From contig JAGPXD010000007.1 of assembly GCA_020746995.1 (NCBI GenBank), forward strand, positions 682,001-746,000: a stretch of 64,000 nt of DNA. Direction: 5' to 3'. Below, piece after piece: positions 22,286-30,189 of the stretch. Within the stretch, counting starts at the first letter, position 1. Every line of letters starts with the position of its first letter. The notes under the pieces are model-generated. The model saw only the letters and a program-made list of their open reading frames with translations. It did not search any database and had not been told where the DNA came from. The position numbers and the translations under genes were made by a program. Source of the stretch: Plectosphaerella cucumerina (lineage: Eukaryota > Ascomycota > Sordariomycetes > Glomerellales > Plectosphaerellaceae).

Positions 22286-23091
22286 ATGCCCGCTGACAAG
22301 ACCCTCGGACTCGGCACGCTCATCAGAATGTCGCACAAGAACGGCGCCCTTCCCTCAGCAGTCTCCCGCTCGCCCTCGCCCTCGATGCGCATGCCCGCCT
22401 TCCGGGAAGCGAGTCCGTCCAACGATCCGCCCATGTACATCGCCTCTACCATCCCCGAGAACGAAACCATCATGCCACGCACCTCCTCCCTCTCCCCGTG
22501 GGGCCGCGCCAAGCTCATCCTCAACATCACCTCAATCGGTAACGCCATCGTGACCATGGTCCTCACGAGCTTCATGGCCTCCGCTCCCAATGACATGACA
22601 AACGCCATTGGCTTCTTCATCGCACCTCCCGCCGCGGCCGCGGCTCTGTGGAACGTCGCCGAGCTGGCGCGCCGCGTCGACGTCCCCGGCGGAAACGGCA
22701 TACACCCCGGCGCTCACGTTGGGATACGCCTCGTCCTGTGCGGTTCGCTCATCACCATGGCGTCCATGATAACCAGCTTGGGGTTTATGAGCGCGAACAC
22801 GCGTGCTGCATACCGGGAGGTTGGCCCGGATGGTGCCGTCTTTGTCGGGGGCTCTGGTCAAAAGGGTGATGCGCCGCCGGTCGCGTGGGCTATCATTGCC
22901 ATGTGCGGTGTTGGAGCGTGGGTGACTCTTCTGCCCTTGAGATTGATATGTGCTGACTGCTGTGTAGGGCGATTGAGTTTGTGTTGTTTGTGAGGGCGTG
23001 CTGCGAGGAGGACTGGAGGCGCAAGGCGATCAAGCGGGCGAGGCGCGAGGAGATGCGCAAGGTGGAGTGTGCTTGCGGCATCAGGGAGTGA
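22286..23091 (+). CDS. Four-span membrane protein, hypothetical
   Basis: Two exons, 22286..22917 and 22968..23091, give 251 residues. The intron (GTGGGT donor, GCTGAC branch, TAG acceptor, 50 nt) is needed because the unspliced frame ends in an implausible Cys/Leu tail, while splicing restores a hydrophobic fourth span (AIEFVLFVRACC) and a basic cytosolic tail (RRKAIKRARREEMRKVE). Earlier spans are near LILNITSIGNAIVTMVL, AIGFFIAPPAAAAALW and GIRLVLCGSLITMASMI. The N-terminal 75 residues are Ser/Pro-rich. The topology resembles small fungal tetraspan proteins, but no family is recognised. Confidence 0.75.
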
Positions 23092-23456
23092 ACATCTTGG
23101 AAATGGGTTGACCGAGGGTTTGCGGCTTGGAATACGGATACATGGTGATGATAATGACTGTCATGAGCTGAGCTAGAAATAGAACGAAACTTGAATTCCC
23201 TGAGACTTTGGTGTTGAAGTTTTGCTTAAACCGCCAAGCCAAACGCCGCGCACGCAACGTCCAACTTGAACGTCATCACGTGGCCCGAGCTTCGACCTCC
23301 GAGACCTCCGGCACAGCTCCTTCACCCATTCCTTCACTTCACATCAAACCCCACCAGATCACCAGCCTCGCTCAGGCACCAACCAGTCTTTACCTCGGGC
23401 ATCTGTCTTTCCCCTCAAATTTTGCAACTTCCCTCCCAGTCCCTTGCCCACCCACC
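23092..23456. other. Short intergenic region
   Basis: 3' UTR of the tetraspan gene and promoter plus CT-rich leader of the methyltransferase gene. No other feature is seen. Confidence 0.5.
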
Positions 23457-24395
23457 ATGGCCCCCTCAGACCCCATCATCAACGACAACCCCGCGATCCA
23501 GTCGTACTATGCCTCCCTCGAATCGCGCATCGGTTACCGCTTAGTGCTCGGTGGTACTCGCCACTACGCCTACTGGGACACCGACACATGGTTTCCATTG
23601 CCCCTGGGCCCGGCCCTTCGCCGCATGGAGTCCAAGCTGCTCGCGGCCCTCGCCCTCCCGCGTGGAGCCACCGTCCTTGATGCCGGCTGCGGTGTAGGCC
23701 ATGTCGCCCTGTACATGGCCCGAGAAGGCGGCCTCCGCGTTCGAGCCATCGACATCGTAGACCATCACATCGTCAAGGCCCGCCGGAATTTCGCTGCCGC
23801 CGAGGCCTCGGGCTCAATACAGCCGGGCCAAATCACCGTCAACACGATGGACTATCACCACCTCGAGTCCATTGCCGATGCCTCCCTCGATGGAGCCTAC
23901 TGCATGGAAACCCTCGTGCACGCCACCGACCCCGCGGCCGTCCTCGCAGGCTTCATGCGCATTCTCCGCCCCGGCGGCCGAGTCGCATTGTTCGAGTACG
24001 ACCACGACCTCGACGGCGCTGCTGCCGATGCCTCGGGCGTCGCCGGCTGGATGATCAGAGACATGCGTCGCGTCAATGAACTAGCCGCCATGCCCACGCA
24101 TCAAAAAGCCAGGCCGGGTTACTTCCGAGATCTCCTCGAGGAGGCAGGCTTCGAGCAGGTCGTCGTGCGCGACTACACGGAAAACGTGCGCCCCATGCTG
24201 CGCCTATTCTACTACCTCGCCATCCTGCCCTACCTCGTCGGCCGCCTACTAGGACTGGAGCGGTACTTTGCCAACACCATGGCCGGTGTGCTCGGCTACG
24301 CGGCAGGGAAGCACTGTCGCTACGTCGCCATCAGCGCAAAGAAACCAGGAAGGAGCTTGGAAGTGGATGAAGGGGAAGAGCTGAAGACGAGGTGA
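23457..24395 (+). CDS. SAM-dependent methyltransferase, sterol C-methyltransferase-like
   Basis: An intronless gene of 312 residues. The ATG at 23457 has a strong context (CCACCATGG) and is preferred over the longer upstream frame. Motif I of class I methyltransferases is VLDAGCGVGH at residues 73-82. An acidic post-I loop (RAIDIVDHHI) and a post-II motif (GAYCMETLVHATD) follow, then a LRPGGRVALFEYD segment. The upstream GGTRHYAYWDTD and the hydrophobic C-terminal segment (LFYYLAILPYLVGRLLGLE) recall the sterol 24-C-methyltransferase (Erg6) group and related small-molecule methyltransferases. The hydrophobic segment could bind membrane. The substrate is unknown. Confidence 0.88.
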   Translation: MAPSDPIINDNPAIQSYYASLESRIGYRLVLGGTRHYAYWDTDTWFPLPLGPALRRMESKLLAALALPRGATVLDAGCGVGHVALYMAREGGLRVRAIDIVDHHIVKARRNFAAAEASGSIQPGQITVNTMDYHHLESIADASLDGAYCMETLVHATDPAAVLAGFMRILRPGGRVALFEYDHDLDGAAADASGVAGWMIRDMRRVNELAAMPTHQKARPGYFRDLLEEAGFEQVVVRDYTENVRPMLRLFYYLAILPYLVGRLLGLERYFANTMAGVLGYAAGKHCRYVAISAKKPGRSLEVDEGEELKTR

Positions 24396-24774
24396 TCTAT
24401 CAGATTTGTTAGGCCTGGCGGCCCGTGGTTTTTTGGCGCCTGAAACTAAGGTTTTTGCCTTCCTTCATTGTTTCGCCGTTTCTGTTTTCTGCCTCAGAGT
24501 TCCAACAGGCTCGACCTCTATCCAGGCCACATAGGCCAATCAACCCCCCTCGAATAGCAAACCCAGCTTCCTCAGGTGCAAGGCAACAACGTGGGAGCCC
24601 TTGGATCCCACAAAACGAAGCAATGCCCTCAGCCTTTTTTCGCCGCCGTCTGTTCAAATTTATACGCTACCCGATCACAGCTTTCTTCACCACCGTTTCC
24701 CATCACGATACGCTCCTCGTTGGAATCACACCACTTCATCTACCACATCACGACGGAATCGTCCTCCCGCTCAA
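24396..24774. other. Short intergenic region
   Basis: Flanking UTRs of two + strand genes. Nothing else is supported. Confidence 0.5.
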
Positions 24775-25713
24775 ATGCCGAACACGTTCGTGCCTCCACG
24801 CCTGGTCGCGGCCATCGGCGCCGCGAACACTGCGACAAAGACGAAGTTCCCCTACATGCCCTGGCCCTACTTCACCGACGACAAGGACCAGCAGCTCTCA
24901 CCAACCCCCGACATCCTGGCATTCCTCGAGCGCCGCGGTGAATTCAAGACCCATCTTTCCCTTCCCAATGACACCTGCCCTGTCTGCCTGGACAATCACA
25001 ATCGCAAAGACTGCGCCCTCGTGCTGGCTGAAGGCAACCTCATCTGGGGCCAGAATGAACTACAGCGCCTCAAGAAGACCCTGGCCTCCCTCAAAGACGA
25101 CAGCAATGTTCAGCGGCCCCTCAACACGGTCGCCGTCCTGAAGACAAAGATCGGCAAAGATGGCCCCGAAGCCTTTGTCGACCAGAGCGACAACAACAAC
25201 AAGACTGCCATCAAGCATCAAAGAAGCATACTCCTGAACCACATCTCAATCCTGGATGACATCTTCACCCTCCGCAAGTCGCTCCACGAGAAACTCTGCA
25301 GCGGCAGGTGCGACCGCTACAACCACGCCAACGGCGAATGCGCCGGCGCATCCTTTGTCGAGTTTGAGAAGGTCCATACCCGCGAGCTGGAGATGGCCGA
25401 AGCCCGACGAAAGAAGTTGGAGAGGAATGAGGAGAGGAAGAACAAGGCACAAGCAGCACTGAGCTGGACGCCGATGAGAGGATATCTCACAGACGGGGAG
25501 GTGAGGTACAGGAACGGCCTCACCCTGTTCAGTCGGATGAGGGAGGAGCCGGACCTGGACGAACCTGTGCTGTCGAGCCCTTGCGCTGGGCGGGATATCA
25601 AGCGTGAGCGCCTGATCCAGGAGCGCATGCGGGAGCGCAAGCGGGAGCACACAACGAGGAGGACTGCTCGGCGGGAAGGCCTTCGCCCAAGGCCCGCCCG
25701 GAGGGTTCTTTAA
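24775..25713 (+). CDS. Hypothetical protein with two Cys-rich putative zinc motifs
   Basis: A single-exon gene of 312 residues from MPNTFVPPR. The same frame is open further upstream to 24601, but that part reads like leader. Two Cys motifs stand out: C-x2-C-x8-C at 68-80 (CPVCLDNHNRKDC) and C-x3-C-x9-C with a nearby His at 175-189. Together with His residues they could build one or two metal sites. A long Lys/Glu/Arg-rich helical region at about 195-230 and a strongly basic C-terminus (RERMRERKREHTTRR-type) suggest nucleic-acid or nuclear association. No known family is recognised. Confidence 0.75.
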   Translation: MPNTFVPPRLVAAIGAANTATKTKFPYMPWPYFTDDKDQQLSPTPDILAFLERRGEFKTHLSLPNDTCPVCLDNHNRKDCALVLAEGNLIWGQNELQRLKKTLASLKDDSNVQRPLNTVAVLKTKIGKDGPEAFVDQSDNNNKTAIKHQRSILLNHISILDDIFTLRKSLHEKLCSGRCDRYNHANGECAGASFVEFEKVHTRELEMAEARRKKLERNEERKNKAQAALSWTPMRGYLTDGEVRYRNGLTLFSRMREEPDLDEPVLSSPCAGRDIKRERLIQERMRERKREHTTRRTARREGLRPRPARRVL

Positions 25714-26104
25714 GGCATGGAGTCGGAAGCATTGTCGGAGTACAGGGGCATTATACCCAATGCGCATTGTCATGTCACAGTGATACGGGAAGAAGGGTTT
25801 CTCATGCGTTTTATTCTGCAGCACACAAATCATCAAACATCCATACCTATATCCTCCCCCAGGGAGGACATTACCATTACCGGGGACCTTTCGTCAGCAA
25901 GATCGGCCCAAATCATATCCAAAAACCCAAAGCAAATCCAAAAACCAGACCGGGGACATACGCACCTAGGGCCGAGCATGAGCCATTGTTGCTTGCGGCT
26001 TTCCTTCGCTTGACCACTTCGCATGTCCACCGCGCCGCGAAATCCCTAAGATCAGCAACATCAGTCCAAAGAAATCCACCCAATCTGCCCGGGAACACAC
26101 TCAC
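25714..26104. other. Intergenic between convergent genes
   Basis: 3' ends of convergent genes. No feature is recognised. Confidence 0.5.
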
Positions 26105-26860
26105 CTAGTGGTTCCAAAGACGACCCATGGCGTTCAGGATCTCGCCCTTGTCCGCAGCCGAAGCCATCTTCACCGGAGACATGCCCCAACAGTTAGCCCT
26201 ATCAAGCGACTGCTTAGCACCGTACTGCATCAACATGATGACCCGACGGACATCGCCAATGTTGACGGCCCAATGCATGGGAGTCTCGCCGTTCTTGTCC
26301 GGCATGTTCATGTTCACCCCAGCTCTACCAAATGCCTCGAGCACGCCCATGTGTTCACGGATGACGGCGATGTGCACGGCAGACAGGCCCTCGGGGTTGT
26401 TGTTGCGAATGCCGACGGGGATGTCGCGGGCCTGCATGATCTGGATGATCTCGGCGATGTTGCGCTCGGCGGCGACGGTGGCAATGGTGTAGCCGCGGCT
26501 GTCGAGGGCGGCGAAGGTGTCCTCCAGGACGAGCATGTCGGCCGGGGTGACGTACTCAGCGAGCACGGTGTGGAGGAAGGTGCGAGCGCGGGGGGACCAG
26601 GCGTGCATGAGCATGTGGATAAAGTTGCGGCCGTAGCGGTCACGCAGGGGGCGGAGGACCTCGGGGACCGTGATCTTGCGGCCCGGGGTGACGAGGTCCA
26701 GAGCGTTGGCGACCTGAAGGGCGAGGGCGAGGAAGGCGGAGATGTTCAGGTTCTGGATGAGACCGATGAGAGAGGCGGTGGCGTCTGCAGGGACGACGAT
26801 GGGAAGTAAGAGACCCGAGCCGATGGTTGCCATGGGGCGGGACATGAAGTGGTTGTTCAT
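26105..26860 (-). CDS. Ankyrin-repeat protein
   Basis: An intronless gene of 251 residues. Ankyrin-type repeats fill the C-terminal half: a unit with DSRGYTIATVAAERNIAEII at about 120-140, one with EGLSAVHIAVIREHMGVLEAF at about 162-182, one with GETPMHWAVNIGDVRRVIMLM at about 195-215, and a degenerate last unit. The N-terminal half is hydrophobic and helical without clear repeats. It presumably acts as a protein-binding scaffold, and the partner is unknown. A TATAAA-type element on the - strand lies about 155 bp upstream. Confidence 0.85.
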   Translation of the reverse strand: MNNHFMSRPMATIGSGLLLPIVVPADATASLIGLIQNLNISAFLALALQVANALDLVTPGRKITVPEVLRPLRDRYGRNFIHMLMHAWSPRARTFLHTVLAEYVTPADMLVLEDTFAALDSRGYTIATVAAERNIAEIIQIMQARDIPVGIRNNNPEGLSAVHIAVIREHMGVLEAFGRAGVNMNMPDKNGETPMHWAVNIGDVRRVIMLMQYGAKQSLDRANCWGMSPVKMASAADKGEILNAMGRLWNH

Positions 26861-27015
26861 GATGAATGGTAGTTGGTCGTGAGAGTGTGGTAAGAGCTTT
26901 TGTGGTGGTGGTTTCTTGGGTGATGGCGATCACTGTGTGGTAGTGATCGGTTGTGTGTTTGGTTTGTTTTGGTATGAGAATCCATCGATGATTATGAGGC
27001 GAGGGATCTGCTCAA

Positions 27016-27022
27016 TTTATAC
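27016..27022 (-). promoter_or_regulatory. TATA box of the ankyrin gene
   Basis: It reads GTATAAA on the - strand, about 155 bp upstream of the start codon at 26860. Confidence 0.45.
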
Positions 27023-27368
27023 ATATTTCGGGCGTGATGCTGAGAATCGTACAGTCGTGATGGTCTGGACATAGGAGTGGTTTCGTCGGCGTGGCATCGG
27101 GACGGGCCGGCAGTCAAGTCAACAAGGCCATTGTCAGGTGTTTCTCAAGAAGCAGGCACTCCAGGCCTGTAGTCAGCCTTTGTTCGAAACCATTTTGCTT
27201 CCAATACAACGGGGTATAAATACTCCTTGGGTCTGGATTATTGCGACCTGAGTGCCAATCATTGTCCCATCGAACCGAACAGCATGAGTGTTCAAAACAT
27301 TGTGAACCACGACAAAACGTATCCCCTCCAAAACATCACAACTCCCTCTGTCTGTCCAGAGCAAAAGC

Positions 27369-27373
27369 AAAAA
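27369..27373 (-). terminator. RNA polymerase III terminator of tRNA-Gly
   Basis: A run of five T on the - strand lies 10 nt after the mature 3' end of the tRNA gene, the usual Pol III stop signal. Confidence 0.75.
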
Positions 27374-27383
27374 GTAAGATCCG

Positions 27384-27455
27384 TGCGGCCACCAGGAATC
27401 GAACCAGGCTCTAATGAATGGAAATCATTAATGCTAACCACTACACCATAGCCGC
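27384..27455 (-). tRNA. tRNA-Gly(UCC)
   Basis: A 72-nt cloverleaf including the discriminator A. The acceptor arms GCGGCTA and TGGCCGC pair over seven positions with wobble. The anticodon stem AATGA/TCATT encloses the loop TTTCCAT, giving anticodon UCC (glycine, GGA codons). The internal A box (TGGTGTAGTGG) and B box (GGTTCGATTCC) match Pol III consensus. The T stem has one T-T mismatch. There is no intron, and a T5 terminator follows. Confidence 0.92.
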
Positions 27456-27946
27456 AAGTCATGTGTGATGCACGGCGGGTCTGCTAGATGCGGCGATGAG
27501 GGATTTCCCTGTGGGCTGAGCCAATTGGCTCCCCGCTTGTCGAGTCTGGCTTCTGGCGAGTTCACGATGCTGCATGTCGGTTGTGGCTAAGACATGCAGG
27601 TGGGTGGACACTCGGGAGAGGGAAGTTGGGCAGGTTGCCCTCTGGAACATCGTGGGAGGCAGAGGTGCATGTTACTGATTGACTCTGATTGCATAGAGCA
27701 GTATTTTCATGACTGATCTTAATTTCTTCCAGGAGTGCCGGTGCCTACTATCTATGCTCTCTATGCGCAAGATCTTGAGCCTCGAGGTGCACGTGGTCGC
27801 TGGGCTCATGCAACCTCATGTCATTGCCACTACCTTACCTGACGCCACGAAACAACGCCATACTCGATGCTGACCGACATCCCCTTCAACAATTGGATTT
27901 TTCATTGCCTTATTGCATAGCAACTGTCAGGAAGGGCAAAAAGGTT
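27456..27946. other. Intergenic between two tRNA genes
   Basis: 491 bp with no supported gene. It includes the T5 terminator of the tRNA-Val gene at its right edge. Confidence 0.5.
27938..27942 (-). terminator. RNA polymerase III terminator of tRNA-Val
   Basis: A run of five T on the - strand just after the tRNA 3' end. Confidence 0.75.
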
Positions 27947-28034
27947 TGACTCGAGGGAGTCTCGATCTCCCGACCTTCAGTGAACCATCCAGTGGATGTT
28001 AGACTGACGTGATAACCAACTACACCATCAAGCC
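27947..28034 (-). tRNA. tRNA-Val(AAC) with a 14-nt intron
   Basis: An 88-nt gene. The acceptor arms GGCTTGA and TCGAGTC pair with two wobbles. The anticodon stem TCAGT/ACTGA is perfect around the loop CTAACA-C, giving anticodon AAC (read as IAC, valine). A 14-nt intron lies at 27983..27996, one base 3' of the anticodon, the standard eukaryotic position. The T stem GGGAG/CTCCC is perfect, but the T loop begins A instead of T, so the B box is slightly off consensus. A T5 terminator supports function. Confidence 0.88.
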
Positions 28035-28315
28035 AATTGGATGAGAGAATTCCACTAAAATGGGAATACAAGGCCGATTGGAGTCGATCGTCAAACAAGT
28101 CGGTTGTCCATGTGTCTACCAGGAAGATGATTGTATTAACTCCTAGATGTTTCCTGAAGGCCCCAGTTCGAGAGGGCTTTGCTCGTGCCTCGATGTCTAG
28201 CCATCAAAGTTGTAGACCGACCTAGCCCGTCCAGTTGGACTCTCTTAAAAGAGGCTTTTTGTTTCTCAGGCGTCTTCTCCTCCTCATGGAAGATCTGCCC
28301 CTTTGTCCCAACTTA

Positions 28316-29616
28316 TCAGTGCAGCACGAGATCGTCAAAGGGACATCCCTTGTCGGCCGACTCGCGCTTCGTCGCCTCCATGACCACCTTGCGCGTCAGC
28401 TCCATTAGACGGTCGGCCAGTGCGTCGTCCCGCGACATCTCGCTGCCATCCTCGATGACGGCAGGCGGGCAGATGTACTGGCCTGAAGCCTTGGTAGTGG
28501 TGACGGCGTAGACTGTGGGCACCGCGCCCTGGAACTGATCCTTCTTGAATGGCTCCATGCCGACGGCCATGGCGTAGCCGGCGAGGGGGTACCTAGTCAA
28601 TGTCAGTGATTGTCATTGAAGGATGGAGAGATTGGGGGACTTGCGGCTCGAGAACATCAGCCTTGCTGTTCCTGGTGCTGACGATACCTGGATGCGTCGC
28701 GTTCATGATCACATTCGGGTGTCCATTTTGGGTGACTTTCCGAGCAAAGTACCGCGCGTAGAGGATGTTGGCAAGCTTGCTCCGGCCATACAACGGGTTA
28801 GGGCCAATATCCTGGTTCAGCTCCTCGAGGCTCTCGAACTTGGTGTCCGACGGCGCCGACTGGTGGATGTTGCTGGCTTGGTTGCTGATGCGAACAACCA
28901 CATCGTGCTTCTCAGCCGTCTCCTTCATCAGCGGCAGCAGATGCGACGTGAGGATAACATGACCCATGTGGTTGAGCGCCATGTGGCGATCGACGCCGTA
29001 TTCGGTAATGGCAAATGTCTGAATACCGCGACCGGCATTGTTGACAAGGATATCGAGGCGATTGTTCTCCGACTTTATCTGCTCGGCAATGTCCTTGACG
29101 CGTTTCCAGTCGGCGAGGTCGCATTGAAGGAAGTGTGTGCGGTCGGCCTTGTCCTGGCCTAGCTCCTTTGCGATGGCGTCCTTGGCGCCGTCAACGACCT
29201 CTTGGGACATGCTGATGATGTACAGCTTGTCGATATTGTTCTTGAGGAGTGTGTAGGTGACGCCGTAGCCGATTCCTTCGCTGCCGCCCGTGACGACGGC
29301 GACTTTGCCGGAGAGGTCGGGGCATTGTTCGAGGCTCCATTGCGTGGTGGCCAGCTTCTCGGCCGGGCCTCCGAGGTTCTCGGCGATTGTGTTCTGCGAT
29401 TGTGAGCTGGCGTCAGAAAATATCGGGTTCCAAACGTACCCTGACTGCGTCCATGCTGATGGCACGGTGCTTGTTGGCGCGATTGATGGTAATTCGGTTG
29501 GTTGGAGAGAGGTGCGTTTGTTGCAGAGATGTGAGTTGTGTTGTTGCGGTTGCAGGGCGGCGGAAAGCTGTCGAAAGGAGGGAGCGGGAGGTAAGACGCA
29601 TTTTGAGATGCGCCAT
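28316..29616 (-). CDS. Short-chain dehydrogenase/reductase with a GC-AG intron
   Basis: Three exons, complement(28316..28592, 28645..29393, 29440..29616), give 400 residues. The N-terminal 55 residues are Arg/Ser/Thr-rich without acids, like a mitochondrial presequence. The Rossmann signature TGGSEGIGYG begins at residue 94, NNAG is at 177-180, and the catalytic Ser (about 229) and YGRSK (Tyr261, Lys265) follow. The family oxidises or reduces alcohols, carbonyls or retinoid-like substrates with NAD(P). The second intron must use a GCAAGT donor at 28644: only that join restores frame into YPLAGYAMAVGM. Intron 1 is a normal GTACGT intron. The substrate is unknown, and the mitochondrial location is inference. 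Confidence 0.9.
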
Positions 29617-30189
29617 CTTAAGCTGTTTGCAACAGCCTCAGCACGCTGGCGAGGACGCGCAGGTGGTGTAGTTTTGATGGCGGGCATTCGCTGCCCAAGC
29701 GCATGTGCGGATCATCGGCCTTGATTGTCGTGTTGGTGACGGACTTTTTTGTCTGACATTTTGGTTGTGTCAGCCCGTGTTCGCGGTGTCAATGACGCGC
29801 TCACTTCCGGAGCCACCTCCGGGCAAGTGACACAAAGGAGGCCGGCGATCGACACGGCAACGGCCGGGCTTCACCGGCGGGCAGAAGGTCTGTATCGCCC
29901 CCAGTCTCCGGCATCTGCCAAACTATGGGGTCTGCCACACCGTTACCGCATTGTTACCGCCTCTGCCGCACCATGTGGGCTTCGTTCGGCAGACGATCCG
30001 AGAGGCTGGGCCCGATGCTTATCTCGTCGACATGCACAGCGAGAAATCACATCTCCGGCATCTTCAAGTGGGACATATTAAGTGTAATTGACTATCCCCA
30101 TCTCATCTTTGCTCAAGCATCCAGTGAATGACACGGTGCCGTCTTGGTATCTTCCACGCAAACACATTTCTTCAAATCGCTCGCTCTCT
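29617..30189. other. Intergenic between tandem minus-strand genes
   Basis: Promoter of the dehydrogenase gene and 3' flank of the sulfate permease gene. No further gene is supported. Confidence 0.5.

Larger units (their letters stand above)
26861..27383. other. Intergenic region with ankyrin gene promoter
   Basis: This stretch contains a minus-strand GTATAAA at 27016-27022 for the ankyrin gene, and a second TATAAATAC near 27215 with no gene obviously attached. No coding sequence is supported. Confidence 0.5.

Noticed and set aside
26108..26809. Plus-strand frame of 233 codons, His/Asp/Val-rich
   Set aside because: Antisense of the ankyrin gene.
27227..27451. Plus-strand 74-codon frame after a TATA-like element
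   Set aside because: It runs antisense through tRNA-Gly, and its C-terminal part is only tRNA sequence.
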